Assembly (NCBI GenBank): GCA_911728455.2
Contig: OU452225.1
Coordinates: 1,227,501 to 1,291,500, forward strand
Length of the DNA: 64,000 nt
Direction: 5' to 3'
Source of the DNA: Marthasterias glacialis
Taxonomy: Eukaryota > Echinodermata > Asteroidea > Forcipulatida > Asteriidae
The notes beneath the pieces are model-generated. The model did no database searches. It saw nothing but the letters and a program-made list of their open reading frames with translations, and was not told where the DNA came from. A program made the translations under genes and the position numbers. The stretch's first letter is position 1; the number at the start of each line of letters is the position of its first letter. Below are positions 1-12,430 of the stretch, in pieces.

Positions 1-300
1 GTAAAGGTCACATGGGGTCACGTTGTCCACCGCATTTGTAGATCTTTATAAGAGGTTTCATGTAAAAAAAGAATCTTGAACGTAGCTCTTTTGGTTTTGA
101 AGATATGATTTTTCAAATTATTTAAGGTTTATTTAACGTTTTTTTAACGTAATGACGTCATCAATGACGTCACCATTCCAAAAAAGTTGCGGTGCCGTCT
201 ACTCACCGAGGTTGATGTTCATGAAAAGTTTCAAGTTCATACAAGTTTCAGTTTTTCTCAAAATTGGCAGAGAACGTTCAGGCAGAAGAAGAAGACGGAG
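1..300 (+). repeat. 3' part of a type C repeat unit
   Basis: Matches the right-hand end of the units at 11196-12420 and 21590-22735. It shares the AGGTCA..GGGTCA pair near the start, the paired TGACGTCA palindromes near 153-170, the 'aagtttcaagttcatacaag' stretch (around 227) and a short GAAGAAGAAG run before poly-A. The unit is cut by the window edge. No open frame here has support beyond repeat conservation. Confidence 0.75.
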
Positions 301-336
301 GAAAAAAAAAAACAAAAAAAACTTAACAATAACAAT

Positions 337-423
337 AGGTTTTCGGCTAAAGCCGAATACCTAAAAAAAAAACAAAAAAAACTTAACAATAACAATAGGT
401 TTTCGGCTCAATGCCGAACACCT
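337..423 (+). repeat. Two-hairpin cluster (337-362, 397-423)
   Basis: Two 26-27 bp hairpins of the form AGGTTTTCGGC...GCCGAACACCT are separated by an A-rich spacer ending in 'acttaacaataacaat'. The same hairpin-spacer module recurs at 6258-6494, 11129-11195, 14015-14234, 22747-22773, 24316-24419, 25110-25138 and 26224-26755. Confidence 0.85.
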
Positions 424-428
424 AAAAA

Positions 429-1465
429 ACTAGACATAAGTTTTTGTGACATCACAAAAACAAGGTGTTCGGAATATGGTAGTTAAAGTTGTTATTTAAT
501 GTATCAACTGAAGTATCTAAAAATATGAACATAAAAAAACGTAAAATTGTGCTTTGAAATATATTTAATTTGCAGCAGAGGACCTTCATGTTTCTAGCTC
601 TTACCATTTTTTCCGGTTTGACCGGAAGTACAGGTACGCAATATGAAACAGAGAAGGACCTTACCAAACCTTGGTATTTTGTGAAAGAATCATGTTCCTA
701 CCTCTAACAACTTAAAAAAATGAGGAGCTACTTTCGGCTTCACCGGAAGTAGAGGTCACAGAGGTCACGCAAAGTGCAACAGAGAAGGGTCATCCCTTAC
801 CTTGGTATTACGTGAAATAATCATGTTCCTAGCTCTAACCATTTTTAAATAAAGAGCTACTTCCGGTTTGACCAGAAGTAGAGGTCAGAACGGTCACGCA
901 ATGTGCAACAGAGAAGGATCCTCCCTAACCTTGGTATTTGGTGAAAGAATCATGTTCCTAGCTCTTACCATTTTTAAATAAAGAGCTACTTCCGGTTTGA
1001 CCGGAAGTAGAGGTCACAAAGGTCACGGATAGTGCAACAGAGAAGGATCCTCCCTAACCTTGGTACTTGGTGAAAGAATTATGTTCCTACCTCTGACAAC
1101 TTTTGAATGAGGAGCTACTTCCGGTTTTTCCGGAAGTAGAGGTCACACAGGTCACGCAATGTGCAACATAGAAGGACATTCCCTAACCTACAATCTGATG
1201 TAAGATTTGTGATTATATAATAAAAACTTCTTAAATTATGAATTTTTGAATATTTGAACTTCCGGTTTGAACCGGAAGACAAGGTCACATTTGGGTAATG
1301 TCTGTAGGGCGATTACGCAGTTTTGAATGACCTTTCAGATGATGTATAGATTGTAAAAATCCATTGTGTACTTAAGGAGTTATGATTTTTTGAAATAATA
1401 AACTTTGATTTAATAAAAATGAATGTGAAAATAATTAAAAAGAGTTTTATCATATGTATTTCATG
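429..1465 (+). repeat. A-like unit with ETS-palindrome tandem array
   Basis: Starts with the ACTAG + GTTTTTGTG/CACAAAAAC hairpin that opens the type A units. It then contains a tandem array with a period of about 128-134 bp. Palindrome centres lie near 738, 872, 1000 and 1128. Each period has 9-bp arms ACTTCCGGT and ACCGGAAGT (some with mismatches) around TTG, then AGGTCA-3bp-AGGTCA, then a conserved 'ccttggtatttggtgaaagaatcatgttcctagctct'-like segment. The unit runs into the giant inverted repeat at about 1390. Confidence 0.85.
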
Positions 1466-2275
1466 GGGACTTCCGGTTTGGGCAGGAAGCGAGGTCAACT
1501 CAGGTCACTAAGAATTATAAAGAACCGCATACATTTATTGTAACTCGACTCCTGGAGGAAAACAAGTTACCTTTTTGATTTTAACTGCCAGGAAAAACAA
1601 TGTTTTCGTGCTTTGCAAAGTGTTCCTTTTCCACGCAGTGCAATTGGCTCCCGCCAGGTTGTCTGTTCAAAATACTATTTATATTGTCTTTTATCAAAAC
1701 ATTAACCCTTGCTGCCCTCTGTTTTGTTCGGCATCTATGCGGTGTCAATAAAAAAAGTGTGTATTGCTAGTGAACGTTGGTGGCGCTACATCAAATTAAC
1801 GGTCTCATTCTGTACAGTCAATCTGACATTTGACAGATTCAAATTCCGAGCTCATTATCTGTATTAAAAAGTTCCAAAGTTTTATAAAAACTACCCCACT
1901 TTGATAAACATCACAAACACAAGTGTGCACGGCTAAAGAACTACACGGACATTTTGAAAAGCGATGACTTTACTTTTTAATTTTCATTTTTGAACAGTTT
2001 TACTCAGCGTATCCCGACAACAACTCTCGCGGGGGTAAAGAGCCTCTGGTCCCGCTGTTGCACACTTGTGACTCTCGTACGTAAGCACGTACGTGATCGG
2101 TATATTTAGAACGAAAGACGATCATTTTGTCAATTGCATTTTCTCCACCATTATACATCAAACAACTCACGTGAGCATGTGATCGTCTCAGTAAAGTCTC
2201 CTCTTCCTCTCCCTGTCACAATTAAGCCATCAGAATGACATAAAGGGAAACATTTCCACACTGAACTTGGCATGA
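1390..2275 (+). repeat. Left arm of giant inverted repeat
   Basis: This stretch is found again, reverse-complemented, at about 26872-27750. Shared landmarks are 'catatgtatttcatgggg', the 'ggaggaaaacaagttacc' segment, the 'gttttcgtgctttgcaaagtgttcc' segment, 'aacgttggtggcgct', the CACGTACGTGATCGG palindrome and, at the inner end, 'ccatcagaatgacataaagg'. Small indels separate the arms, so they are diverged but clearly homologous. They enclose about 24.6 kb of repeats. Confidence 0.85.
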
Positions 2276-3113
2276 CTTAACAGTTTTTCTTTGCGTAGCC
2301 ATTATTACACACACACAAAACTTAACAACACACCGCAAAGTTCGATGAACTGTGACAAGACCTGACTTGTTACGTGTATGTATATACACAGCATGCTGTA
2401 AAAGCCTATAGTGCACACGCACGGGGTGCAATACAGTAAGGTAACTGTACAGACTCTATCGGCGATTGCGCTAAAAACGGCACTTTTTACCTTAATATAA
2501 CTTCGTTATGCAACGGCCAATTTTATTCAAATTTCACAATTAGGCTTTTATAGTCGTTATCTATTACTAAAAAATTCAACATGTAGTTTGCTAAAAAAAA
2601 AATTCGAAATAAAAAAAAAATTATTTTTAAACTCGTCGTCGTAACAAACTGTAACATTTGATGATGTCATCAACGTAATATTTTCAAAGGTCATAAACTA
2701 CATTTTATTTCGTACACTGAAACCATGTCCAAATTCTGTTTCATATTGACTCCACAGCTTAAATTGTGACTTTTTAAGCATTTTTTGCTTCAACTTCCGG
2801 TTTGAACCGGAAGACAAGGTCAAATTGGGGTCATCTCTGTGAGACATTTAATTATTTTTTAAAGACCTTTCCGATGATGTATAGATTGTAAAATTCCATT
2901 GTGTACTTCAGGAGTTATGATTTTTTTAAATAATAAACTTTGATTTAACGTAATTCGACACCCGATGACGTCATCATGACGTCACTCAAACGGTTTCATG
3001 TCCTAATGAATATCTAACTATGTGTGAAGTTTCAAGTTCATACAAGCTTAGGAAGTATGCTTTTGTTAGCGGACAATCGACAGGCATAAGAAGAAGGAGA
3101 AGTAAAAAATGAA
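2276..3113 (+). repeat. Repeat remnant; 2276-2790 unrecognised, 2790-3113 unit 3' end
   Basis: From 2276 to about 2790 the DNA is AT-rich and I recognise no gene or repeat in it. From about 2790 it is the standard unit 3' end: cttccggtttgaacc palindrome, AGGTCA..GGGTCA, the 'gatgatgtatagattgtaaaa' segment, paired TGACGTCA palindromes at about 2967-2985, then a short GAA run. Confidence 0.7.
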
Positions 3114-4672
3114 ACTAGAAATGAGTTTTTGTGGCATCACAAAAACTAGGTGTTCGGAGTGTGATGTATAAAAAATATTTTATGTGTTAATAGTTAAATG
3201 AAATTAAAAGTTAATCCAACTTATATTTAAGAAAATATGAAGAAAAACATACGTTAAATTGAGGTTTATAATACAATATTTAATTTGAACATCCGGTTTG
3301 GACAGGAATTTCTAACCACTTTTAAATGAGGAGGTACTTCCGGTTTGACCGGAAGTAGAGTTCAGAGAGGTCACGCAATGTGTGACAAAGAAGGACCTTC
3401 CCTAACCTTGGTATTTGGTGAAAGAATCATGTTCCTAGCTCTTACCATGCATAAATGAGGAGCTACTTCCGGTTTGATCTTAAGTAGAGATCACAGAGGT
3501 CACCCAATGTGCAACAGAGAAGGACCCTCCCTAACCTTGGTATGTGGTGAAAGAATCATGTTCCTAGCTCTCACCATTTTTAAATAAAGAGCTACTTCCG
3601 GTTTGACCGGAAGTAGATGTCACAAAGGTCACTTAACGTTTCACAAATGAAGACCTTCCCTAACCTTGATATTTATCGAAATAATCTTGTTCCTAACTCT
3701 AACCACTTTTACATGAGGAGCTACTTCCGGTTTGAACGGAAATAGAGGTCATAGAGGTCACCCAATGTGCAACAGAGAATGACCTTTCCTAACCTTGGTA
3801 TTTGGTGAAAGAATCATGTTCCTAGCTCTTAGCAATTTTATATAAAAAGCTACTTCCGGTTTGACCGGAAGTAGATGTCACAGAGGTCACTTTTTGTGTC
3901 ATAAAGAAAGACCCTCCCTTACCTTGACATTTGTTGAAAGAATTATGTTCATACCTCAAACGGTTGATTTTTTGTTGATTTTTAAATGTTTAAATAAGCC
4001 CTGTATTAAAGACTTACAAAGCGTGGAGTATGCACCTTGAGAAGAGACTAAGAACAACGTGTGGTTAATGTGCATAGCAATGGGGCATCGATGTCACACA
4101 GCCAGGCACACACACACGTGTACATGTATAATGGCATTGGATTTTGTACAGCAATGTTGGACACGCTTGAACGCACACGGACAATCGATTTGCGTTAAAC
4201 GTCCGGTTTGAACCGGAAGTAAAGGTCAAAATGGTGTCACTCCAATGCAAAAGTTTGAGAAGACTCAATTCTCTACAATCTGATGCAAGATTTGTGATCA
4301 TGTGATAAGTACTTCTTAAAATATGATTTTTTGAAATTTTCAAAAATTTTCAACTTCCGGTTTGAACCGGAAGACAAGGTCAAATTGAGGTCATGTCTGT
4401 GGAGCGTTTACGCAGTTTTGAATGACCTTTCCGATGATGTATAGATTGTAAAAATCCATTGTGTACTTCAGGAGTTATGATTTTTTGAAATAATAAACTT
4501 TGATTTAATGTAATTCGACACCCGATGACGTCATCATTACGTCACTCAAACGGTTTCCTGTCCTAGTGAAGGTCTAACTGTGTGTGAAGTTTGAAGTTTG
4601 TGTGACTATAAGAAGTGTGCATTTGTTAGCGGACAACGTTCGGTGAGAAGAAGAAGAAGAAGTATTAAAAAA
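3114..4672 (+). repeat. Type A repeat unit, copy 1
   Basis: About 1.56 kb. It opens with an AGTTTTTGTG-GCAT-CACAAAAACT hairpin followed by GGTGTTCGG. The unit then has five or six ETS-palindrome periods (about 3340-3870). A TG/CA-rich block with 'acacacacgtgtacatg' follows near 4100, then two more palindromes at 4200 and 4355, and the TGACGTCA pair at 4526-4544. It ends in GAAGAAGAAG and A-rich sequence. The 92-codon minus-strand frame at 4065-4343 recurs in the other A copies only because the DNA is repeated; it crosses the palindromes and has no known domain. Confidence 0.9.
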
Positions 4673-6220
4673 ACTAGAAATGAGTTTTTGTGGCATCACA
4701 AAAACTAGGTGTTCGGAGTGTGATGTATTAAAAGAATTTTTATGTGTTAAAAGTTAAATAAAATTAAAATTAATCCAACTTAAATATAAGAAAATATGAA
4801 GAAAAACATACGTTAAATTGAGCTTTATAATATATTTAATTTGAACATCCGGTTTGGACAGGAATTTCTAACCACTTTTGAATGCGTTAAATGAGGTACT
4901 TCCGGTTTGACTGGAAGTAGAGTTCAGAGAGGTCACGCAATGTGTAACAAAGAAGGACCTTCCCTAACCTTGGTATTTGGTGGAGAATCATGTTCCCAGC
5001 TCTTACCATGTATAAATGAGGAGCTACTTCCGGTTTAATCTTAATTAGAGGTCACAAAGATCACCCAATGTGCAACAGCGAAGGACCCTCCCTAACCTTG
5101 GTATGTGGTGAAAGAATTATGTTCCTAGCTCTCACCATTTTTAAATAAAGAGCTACTTCCGGTTTGACCGGAAGTAGATGTCACAAAGGTCACTTAATGT
5201 TTCACAAATGAAGTCTTTCCCTAGCCTTGATATTTCTCGAAATAATCATGTTCCAAACTCTAACCACTTTTACATGAGGAGCTACTTCCGGTTTGACTGG
5301 AAGTAGAGGTCATAGAGGTCACCCAATGTGCAACAGAGAATGACCTTTCCTAACCTTGGTATTTGGTGAAAGAATCATGTTCCTAGCTCTTAGCAATTTT
5401 ATATAAAAGCTACTTCCGGTTTGACCGGAAGTATATGTCACAGAGGTCACTTATTGTGTCATAAAGAAAGACCCTCCCTCACCTTGACATTTGTCGAAAG
5501 AATGATGTTCATACCTCAAACGGTTGATTTATTGTTGATTTTTAAATGTTTAAATAAGCCCTGTATTAAAGACTAACAAAGCGTGGAGTATGCACCTTGA
5601 GAAGAGACTAAGAACAACGTGTGGTTAATGTGCATAGAAATGGGGCATCGATGTCACACAGCCAGGCGCACACACACACGTGTACAAGTATAATGGCATT
5701 GGATTTTGTACAGCAATGTAGGACACGCTTGAACGCACACGGACAATCGATTTGCGTTAAACGTCCGGTTTGAACCGGAAGTAAAGGTCAAAATGGTGTC
5801 ACTCCAATGCAAAAGTTTGAGAAGACTCAATTCTCTACAATCTGATGCAAGATTTGTGATCATGTGATAAGTACTTCTTAAAATAAGTTTTTTTAAAATT
5901 TTCAAAAATTTTCAACTTCCGGTTTGAACTGGAAGACAAGGTCAAATTGGGGTCATGTCTGTGGAGCGTTTACGCAGTTTTGAATGACCTTTCCGATGAT
6001 GTATAGATTGTAAAAATCCATTGTGTACTTCAGGAGTTATGATTTTTTGAAATAATAAACTTTGATTTAATGTAATTCGACACCCGATGACGTCATCATG
6101 ACGTCACTCAAACGGTTTCCTGTCCTAGTGAAGTTCTAACTGTGTGTGAAGTTTGAAGTTTGTGTGACTTTAAGAAGTGTGCATTTGTTAGCGGACAACG
6201 TTCGGTGAGAAGAAGAAGTA
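4673..6220 (+). repeat. Type A repeat unit, copy 2
   Basis: Direct head-to-tail repeat of the unit at 3114, with the same order of hairpin, ETS-palindrome array, CA-rich block and TGACGTCA pair (6087-6105) before the GAA run. The two copies match almost base for base apart from point changes and small indels, which implies a recent tandem duplication. Confidence 0.9.
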
Positions 6221-6257
6221 GTATTAAAAAAAAAAAAAAAAACCGAACAAAATCAAT

Positions 6258-6494
6258 AGGTGTTCCGGGCTGAGTGCCCGAACACCTAAAAAAAAAACCG
6301 AACAAAATCAATAGGTGTTCCGGGCTGAGTGCCCGAACACCTAAAAAAAAAAACCGTACAAAAACAATAGGTTTTCGGCTGATCGCCGAACACCTAAAAA
6401 AAACTTAACAATAACAATAGGTTTTCGGCTCAATGCCGAACACCTAAAAAAACTTAACAATAACAATAGGTTTTCGGCTAAAAGCCGAACACCT
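6258..6494 (+). repeat. Five-hairpin cluster
   Basis: Hairpins at 6258-6287, 6313-6342, 6369-6395, 6419-6445 and 6468-6494. The first two have CGGGC...GCCCG upper stems and the last three have CGGC...GCCG. The outer AGGTGTTC/GAACACCT arm is shared apart from T variants. Spacing is about 49-56 bp and the spacers are A-rich with 'acaataacaatagg' or 'aacaaaatcaatagg'. Confidence 0.9.
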
Positions 6495-6510
6495 AAAAAA
6501 AAAAAAAAAA

Positions 6511-7977
6511 ACTAGACATGAATTTTTGTTCCACGAACAAAAACTGGGTGTTCGGATAGAGTTGTTATTTGATGTAAATAAAGTTAACACAACTAAAATA
6601 ATTTGAAAATAGAAACATGAAATATTGCTTTATGAAATATTATCTAATTAGGACTTGAAGAACATCAGTCATGTTCCTACATTTATTTACCTTTAAATGA
6701 GAACAATGAAGGACCTCCCCTAACGTTAGTTTTGGGTGAGAGAATCTTGTTCCTACATCTAACCATTTTTAAATGAGGAGCTACTTCCGGTTTGACCGGA
6801 ATTAGAGGTCAAAGAGGTCAAGCAATGTACAACAGAGAAGGGCCTTCCTTAACCTTGGTAATTGGTGAAAGAATCATGTTCCTAGCTCTTAGCATTTTTA
6901 AATGAAGAACTACTTCCGGTTTGACCGGAATAGAGGTCACAAAGGTCATTTAATGTTTCACAAAGAAAGGCCTTCCCTTAGTTTGATATTTCTAGGAACA
7001 ATCATGTTCCTACTTCTATTTACTTTTAAATGAGGGGCTACTTCCGGTTCGACCGGAAGTAGAGGTCAAAGGGGTCAAACAATGTGCAAGGGAATATGTC
7101 TTCCATATCCTTGGTAATGGTGAAAAAATCATGTTCCAAGCACTTAGCATTATTCTAATAAAGAGATATTTCCGGTTTGACCGGAAGTAGATGACACAGA
7201 GGTCACTCAATGGGTCACAAAGAAAGACCCTCCCTAACCTTTACATTTGTCGAAGAATTAAGTTCATATCTCAAACGGTTGATTTTTTGTTGATTTTTAA
7301 AGGTTTAAATAAGCTATGTGTAAAAGACTAACAAAGCGTGGAGTGCGTGCCTTTAGAAGAGACTATGAACAATGTGCGGTTTATTGTATCATACAGTAGC
7401 ACATGTACATGTATAGTTTCAATGTAACTTAGCCACACACGCACACACCCACCCGGACGTGTACATGTATAATGGCATTGGATTGTTGTATAGCATTGCC
7501 GATCACGCTTGAACGCACATGCACAAAAGAATGCGTTAAATGTCCGTTTTGAACCGCAAATATAGGTCAAAATGGTGTGACCTCAATGCAAAAGTTGGAG
7601 AGGACTAAATTCTCTACAATCTGATGTAAGATTTGTGATCATGTGATATATACGTCAAAAAATACAAATTTTTGAAGTTTTCAACTTCCGGTTTGACCCG
7701 GAAGACAAGGTCAAATTGGGGTCATGTCTGTGGAGTGATTACGTAGTTTTGGATGACCTTTCCGATGATGTATAGATTGTAAAAATCCATTGTGTACTTT
7801 AAGAGTTATGATTTTTTGAAATAATAAACTTTGATTTAATGTAATTCGACACCGGATGACGTCATCATGACATCACTCAAACGGTTTCGTGTCCTAATGA
7901 GTATCTAACTATGTGTGAAGTTTCAAGTTCATACAAGCTTAGGAAGTGTGCTTCTGTTAGCGGACAATCTTCAGGCA

Positions 7978-8008
<31 letters not shown>

Positions 8009-8022
8009 AAGAAGAAGGAGAA
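6511..8022 (+). repeat. Type B repeat unit, copy 1
   Basis: Opens with ACTAGACATG and a hairpin whose arms (TTTTTGTTC and GAACAAAAA) differ from type A on both sides, so pairing is kept. It then has a tandem array with ETS palindromes and AGGTCA-3bp-AGGTCA pairs (for example around 6807). A CA-rich block follows near 7430 and the TGACGTCA motif near 7858. The unit ends in a long GAA run (about 7980-8020). Confidence 0.88.
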
Positions 8023-8029
8023 GTAAAAA

Positions 8030-9582
8030 ACTAGAAATGAGTTTTTGTGGCATCACAAAAAACTAGGTGTTCGGAGTGTGATGTATAAAAAATGTTTTAT
8101 GTGTTAAAAGTTAAATGAAATTAAAAGTTATTCCAAATTATATTTAAGAAAATATGAAGAAAAACATACGTTAAATTGAGGTTTATAATACAATATTTAA
8201 TTTGAACATCCGGTTTGGACAGGAATTTCTAACCACTTTTAAATGAGGAGGTACTTCCGGTTTGACCGGAAGTAGAGTTCAGAGAGGTCACGCAATGTGT
8301 GACAAAGAAGGACCTTCCCTAACCTTGGTATTTGGTGAAAGAATCATGTTCCTAGCTCTTACCATGCATAAATGAGGAGCTACTTCCGGTTTGATCTTAA
8401 GTAGAGGTCACAGAGGTCACCCAATGTGCAACAGAGAAGGACCCTCCCTAACCTTGGTATGTGGTGAAAGAATCATGTTCCTAGCTCTCACCATTTTTAA
8501 ATAAAGAGCTACTTCCGGTTTGACCGGAAGTAGATGTCACAAAGGTCACTTAACGTTTCACAAATGAAGACCTTCCCTAACCTTGATATTTATCGAAATA
8601 ATCATGTTCCTAACTCTAACCACTTTTACATGAGAAGCTACTTCCGGTTTGACCGGAAGTAGAGGTCATACAGGTCACCCAATGTGCAACAGAGAATGAC
8701 CTTTCCTAACCTTGGTATTTGGTGAAAGAACCATGTTCCTAGCTCTTAGCAATTTTATATAAAAAGCTACTTCCGGTTTGACCGGAAGTAGATGTCACAG
8801 AGGTCACTTATTGTGTCATAAAGAAAGACCCTCCCTTACCTTGACATTTGTCGAAAGAATTATGTTCATACCTCAAACGGTTGATTTTTTGTTGATTTTT
8901 AAATGTTTAAATAAGCCCTGTATTAAAGACTAACAAAGCGTGGAGTATGCACCTTGAGAAGAGACTAAGAACAACGTGTGGTTAATGTGCATAGCAATGG
9001 GGCATCGATGTCACACAGCCAGGCACACACAACACGTGTACATGTATAATGGCATTGGATTTTGTACAGCAATGTTGGACACGCTTGAACGCACACGGAC
9101 AATCGATTTGCGTTAAACGTCCGGTTTGAACCGGAAGTAAAGGTCAAAATGGTGTCACTCCAATGCAAAAGTTTGAGAAGACTCAATTTTCTACAATCTG
9201 ATGCAAGATTTGTGATCATGTGATAAGTACTTCTTAAAATATGATTTTTTGACATTTTCAAAAATTTTCAACTTCCGGTTTGAACCGGAAGACAAGGTCA
9301 AATTGGGGTCATGTCTGTGGAGCGTTTACGCAGTTTTGAATGACCTTTCCGATGATGTATAGATTGTAAAAATCCATTGTGTACTTCAGGAGTTATGATT
9401 TTTTGAAATAATAAACTTTGATTTAATGTAATTCGACACCCGATGACGTCATCATGACGTCACTCAAACGGTTTCCTGTCCTAGTGAAGTTCTAAATGTG
9501 TGTGAAGTTTGAAGTTTGTGTGACTTTAAGAAGTGTGCATTTGTTAGCGGACAACGTTCGGTGAGAAGAAGAAGAAGAAGTA
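8030..9582 (+). repeat. Type A repeat unit, copy 3
   Basis: Same architecture as the copies at 3114 and 4673, including the 'cacacaacacgtgtacatg' block near 9025 and the TGACGTCA pair near 9445-9463. It follows the type B copy directly, so A and B units alternate here (A-A-B-A-B). Confidence 0.9.
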
Positions 9583-9597
9583 TTAAAAAAAAAAAAA

Positions 9598-11058
9598 ACT
9601 AGACATGAATTTTTGTTCCAAGAACAAAAACTGGGTGTTCGGATAGAGTTGTTGTTTGATGTAAATAAAGTTAACACAACTAAAATAATTTGAAAATAGA
9701 AACATGAAATATTGCTTTATGAAATAATATCTGATTAGGACTTCAAGAACATCAGTCATGTTCCTACATTTATTTACCTTTAAATGAGAACAATGAAGGA
9801 CCTCCCCTAACCTTAGTTTTGGGTGAGAGAACCTTGTTCCTACATCTAACCATTTTTAACTGAGGAGCTACTTCCGGTTTGACCGGAATTAGAGTTCAAA
9901 GAGGTCAAGCAATGTACAACAGAGAAGGGCCTTCCTTTACCTTGGTAATTGGTGAAAGAATCATGTTCCTAGCTCTTAGCATTTTTAAATGTAGAACTAC
10001 TTCCGGTTTGACTGGAATAGAGGTCACAAAGGTCATTTAATGTTTCAGAAAGAAAGGCCTTCCCTTAGTTTGATATTTCTAGGAACAATCATGTTCCTAC
10101 TTCTATTTAGTTTTAAATGAGGGGCTACTTCCGGTTCGACCGGAAGTAGAGGTCAAAGGGGTCAAACAATGTGCAAGGGAATATGTCTTCCATATCCTTG
10201 GTAATGGTGAAAAAATCATGTTCCAAGCACTTAGCATTATTCTAATAAAGATATATATCCGGTTTGACCGGAAGTAGATGACACAGAGGTCACTCAATGG
10301 GTCACAAAGAAAGACCCTCCCTAACCTTTACATTTGTCAAAGAATTAAGTTCATATCTCAAACGGATGATTTTTTGTTGATTTTTAAAGGTTTAAATAAG
10401 CTATGTGTAAAAGACTAACAAAGCGTGGAGTGCGTGCCTTGAGAAGAGACTATGAACAACGTGCGGTTTATTGTATCATACAGTAGCACATGTACATGTA
10501 CATGTACAGTTTCAATGGCACTTAGCCACTTACGCACACACCCACCCGGACGTGTACATGTATAATGACATTGGATTGTTGTATAGCATTGCCGGTCACG
10601 CTTGAACGCACATGCGTTAAATGTCCGTTTTGAACCGCAAGTGTAGGTCAAAATGGTGTGACCTCAATGCAAAAGTTGGAGAGGACTAAATTCTCTACAA
10701 TCTGATGTAAGATTTGTGATCATGTGATATATACTTCAAAAAATACGAATTTTTGAAGTTTTCAACTTCAGGTTTGAACCGGAAGACAAGGTCAAATTGG
10801 GGTCATGTCTGTGAAGCGATTACGTAGTTTTGGATGACCTTTCCGATGATGTATAGATTGTAAAAATCCATTGTGTACTTTAAGAGTTATGATTTTTTGA
10901 AATAATAAACTTTGATTTAATGTAATTCGACACCGGATGACGTCATCATGACATCACTCAATCGGTTTCGTGTCCTAATGAGTATCTAACTATGTGTGAA
11001 GTTTCAAGTTCATACAAGCTTAGGAAAAGTGCTTCTGTTAGCGGACAATCTTCAGGCA

Positions 11059-11089
<31 letters not shown>

Positions 11090-11100
11090 AAGGAGAAGTG
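9598..11100 (+). repeat. Type B repeat unit, copy 2
   Basis: Direct repeat of 6511-8022 in the same orientation. It has the same ETS palindrome array, the block with 'acatgtacatgtacatg' near 10488, a TGACGTCA motif near 10938 and a terminal GAA run. It differs by scattered substitutions. Confidence 0.88.
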
Positions 11101-11128
11101 AAAAAAAAAAAAACCGAACAAAAACAGA

Positions 11129-11195
11129 GGGTCTTCGGACTTGTGTCCGAACACCCAACAATAACAATAGGTTTTCGGCTGCTGGCCGAACACCT
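11129..11195 (+). repeat. Two-hairpin cluster
   Basis: Hairpin 11129-11156 has a CGGAC...GTCCG stem with one arm mismatch. Hairpin 11169-11195 has a CGGC...GCCG stem. They sit between a type B and a type C unit, as expected for a junction module. Confidence 0.85.
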
Positions 11196-12420
11196 AACTA
11201 GAAATTTAGAGTTTGTGGACAAACTCACGGTGTTCGGCTTAATTACGTAATTTTAAGGTCAATATTGTGTGCAGGTTTTTTGTCTATTTGTGCTATGCTG
11301 ACGGGCGAAATATTTTTTTATACTTTTTTATCTTTATGCATGAAGGTTTGTCATATGAAACTCCAACTTCCGGTTTGACAGGAACTAAAGGTCAAATGGG
11401 GTCACACCTTGTGCATGGTATCTAGAATTGTCAGAAAGTTTTAAATTGATGTAAGGATTATTAATGTACCATGTTTCATTAATGAGATACATATTTTTGT
11501 TGTACAAACTTATACTTCCGGTTTCGACCGGAAGTGAAGGTCAAATGAGGTCACACTTTGTAAACATTTGTAGAATCGTCGAGGGGCTTTAAAATTAAGT
11601 TATTATATTAATACACAAATTTACGTAATTGAGAAACGATTTTTCATAACAAAACTACTACTTCCGGTTTCGACCGGAAGTGAAGGTCAAATGGGGTCAC
11701 ACCCTGTGTAAGATTTGTTTAGTACTTCAAGACCTTTCATATGGTGTAAAGATCATGTATGTAGCATGTATTATTCTTAAGATATGATTATTTTAGTATA
11801 AAACTTCAATTTAATGTAATGACGTCATCGATGACGTCATCATTCCAAAAATTTTGTTTTGTCATATACACACTGTGGTCTAGGTATGTAGTAAGTGTCA
11901 AGTCCGTACATGCTTTATTTTTTGAGATAGCAAAATAATTTTTTTTTCGACCTCGTGTATCAATTTCGTTGTGACGTAGCTATGACGTCATATATCACAT
12001 TTCTAGAACGCTCTTGAGCTAAAGAAAATATTATTCATTAAAAGTTTGTTCATATCTTTATTCACTTAGGCTCTAGAGCCCCAAATAACATGATTTGTTA
12101 CTTTAACTTCCGGTTTTTACCGGAAGTAAAGGTCAAATGGGGTCATGGTGTGCATACAATTTGTTCAACATTACAAGACCTTTCATATGCACCGAAGATT
12201 TTGAATGTAGCCTTTGCCGTTCTTGAGTTATGAATTTTTTTAATTATTTAACGTTTATTTAACTTAATGACGTCATCAATGACGTCATCATTCCCAAAAA
12301 TTCACGGTATCATTTACTCACTAAGATCATTGTACATGGTAAGTTTCAGGTTCATACAAGCTTTACTTTTTGAGAAAATTTGAAGACAAGGTTCAGGGGG
12401 AAGAATACCCAGAAAAAAAA
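11196..12420 (+). repeat. Type C repeat unit, copy 1
   Basis: Opens with an ACTAG + GAGTTTGTG/CACAAACTC hairpin that varies on both sides relative to types A and B. It has longer periods with cttccggtttcgaccggaag palindromes (around 11515 and 11660) followed by AGGTCA-4bp-GGGTCA. Paired TGACGTCA palindromes sit at about 11819-11840 and 12268-12290. A closely matching copy is at 21590-22735. Confidence 0.85.
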
Positions 12421-12430
12421 AGAAAAAAAA

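Noticed and set aside
4065..4343. 92-codon minus-strand frame conserved in four A units (4065, 5654, 8965, 13381)
   Set aside because: It spans the ETS palindrome and CA-rich block, and its conservation equals that of the surrounding DNA. It has a different end in each copy and resembles no domain.
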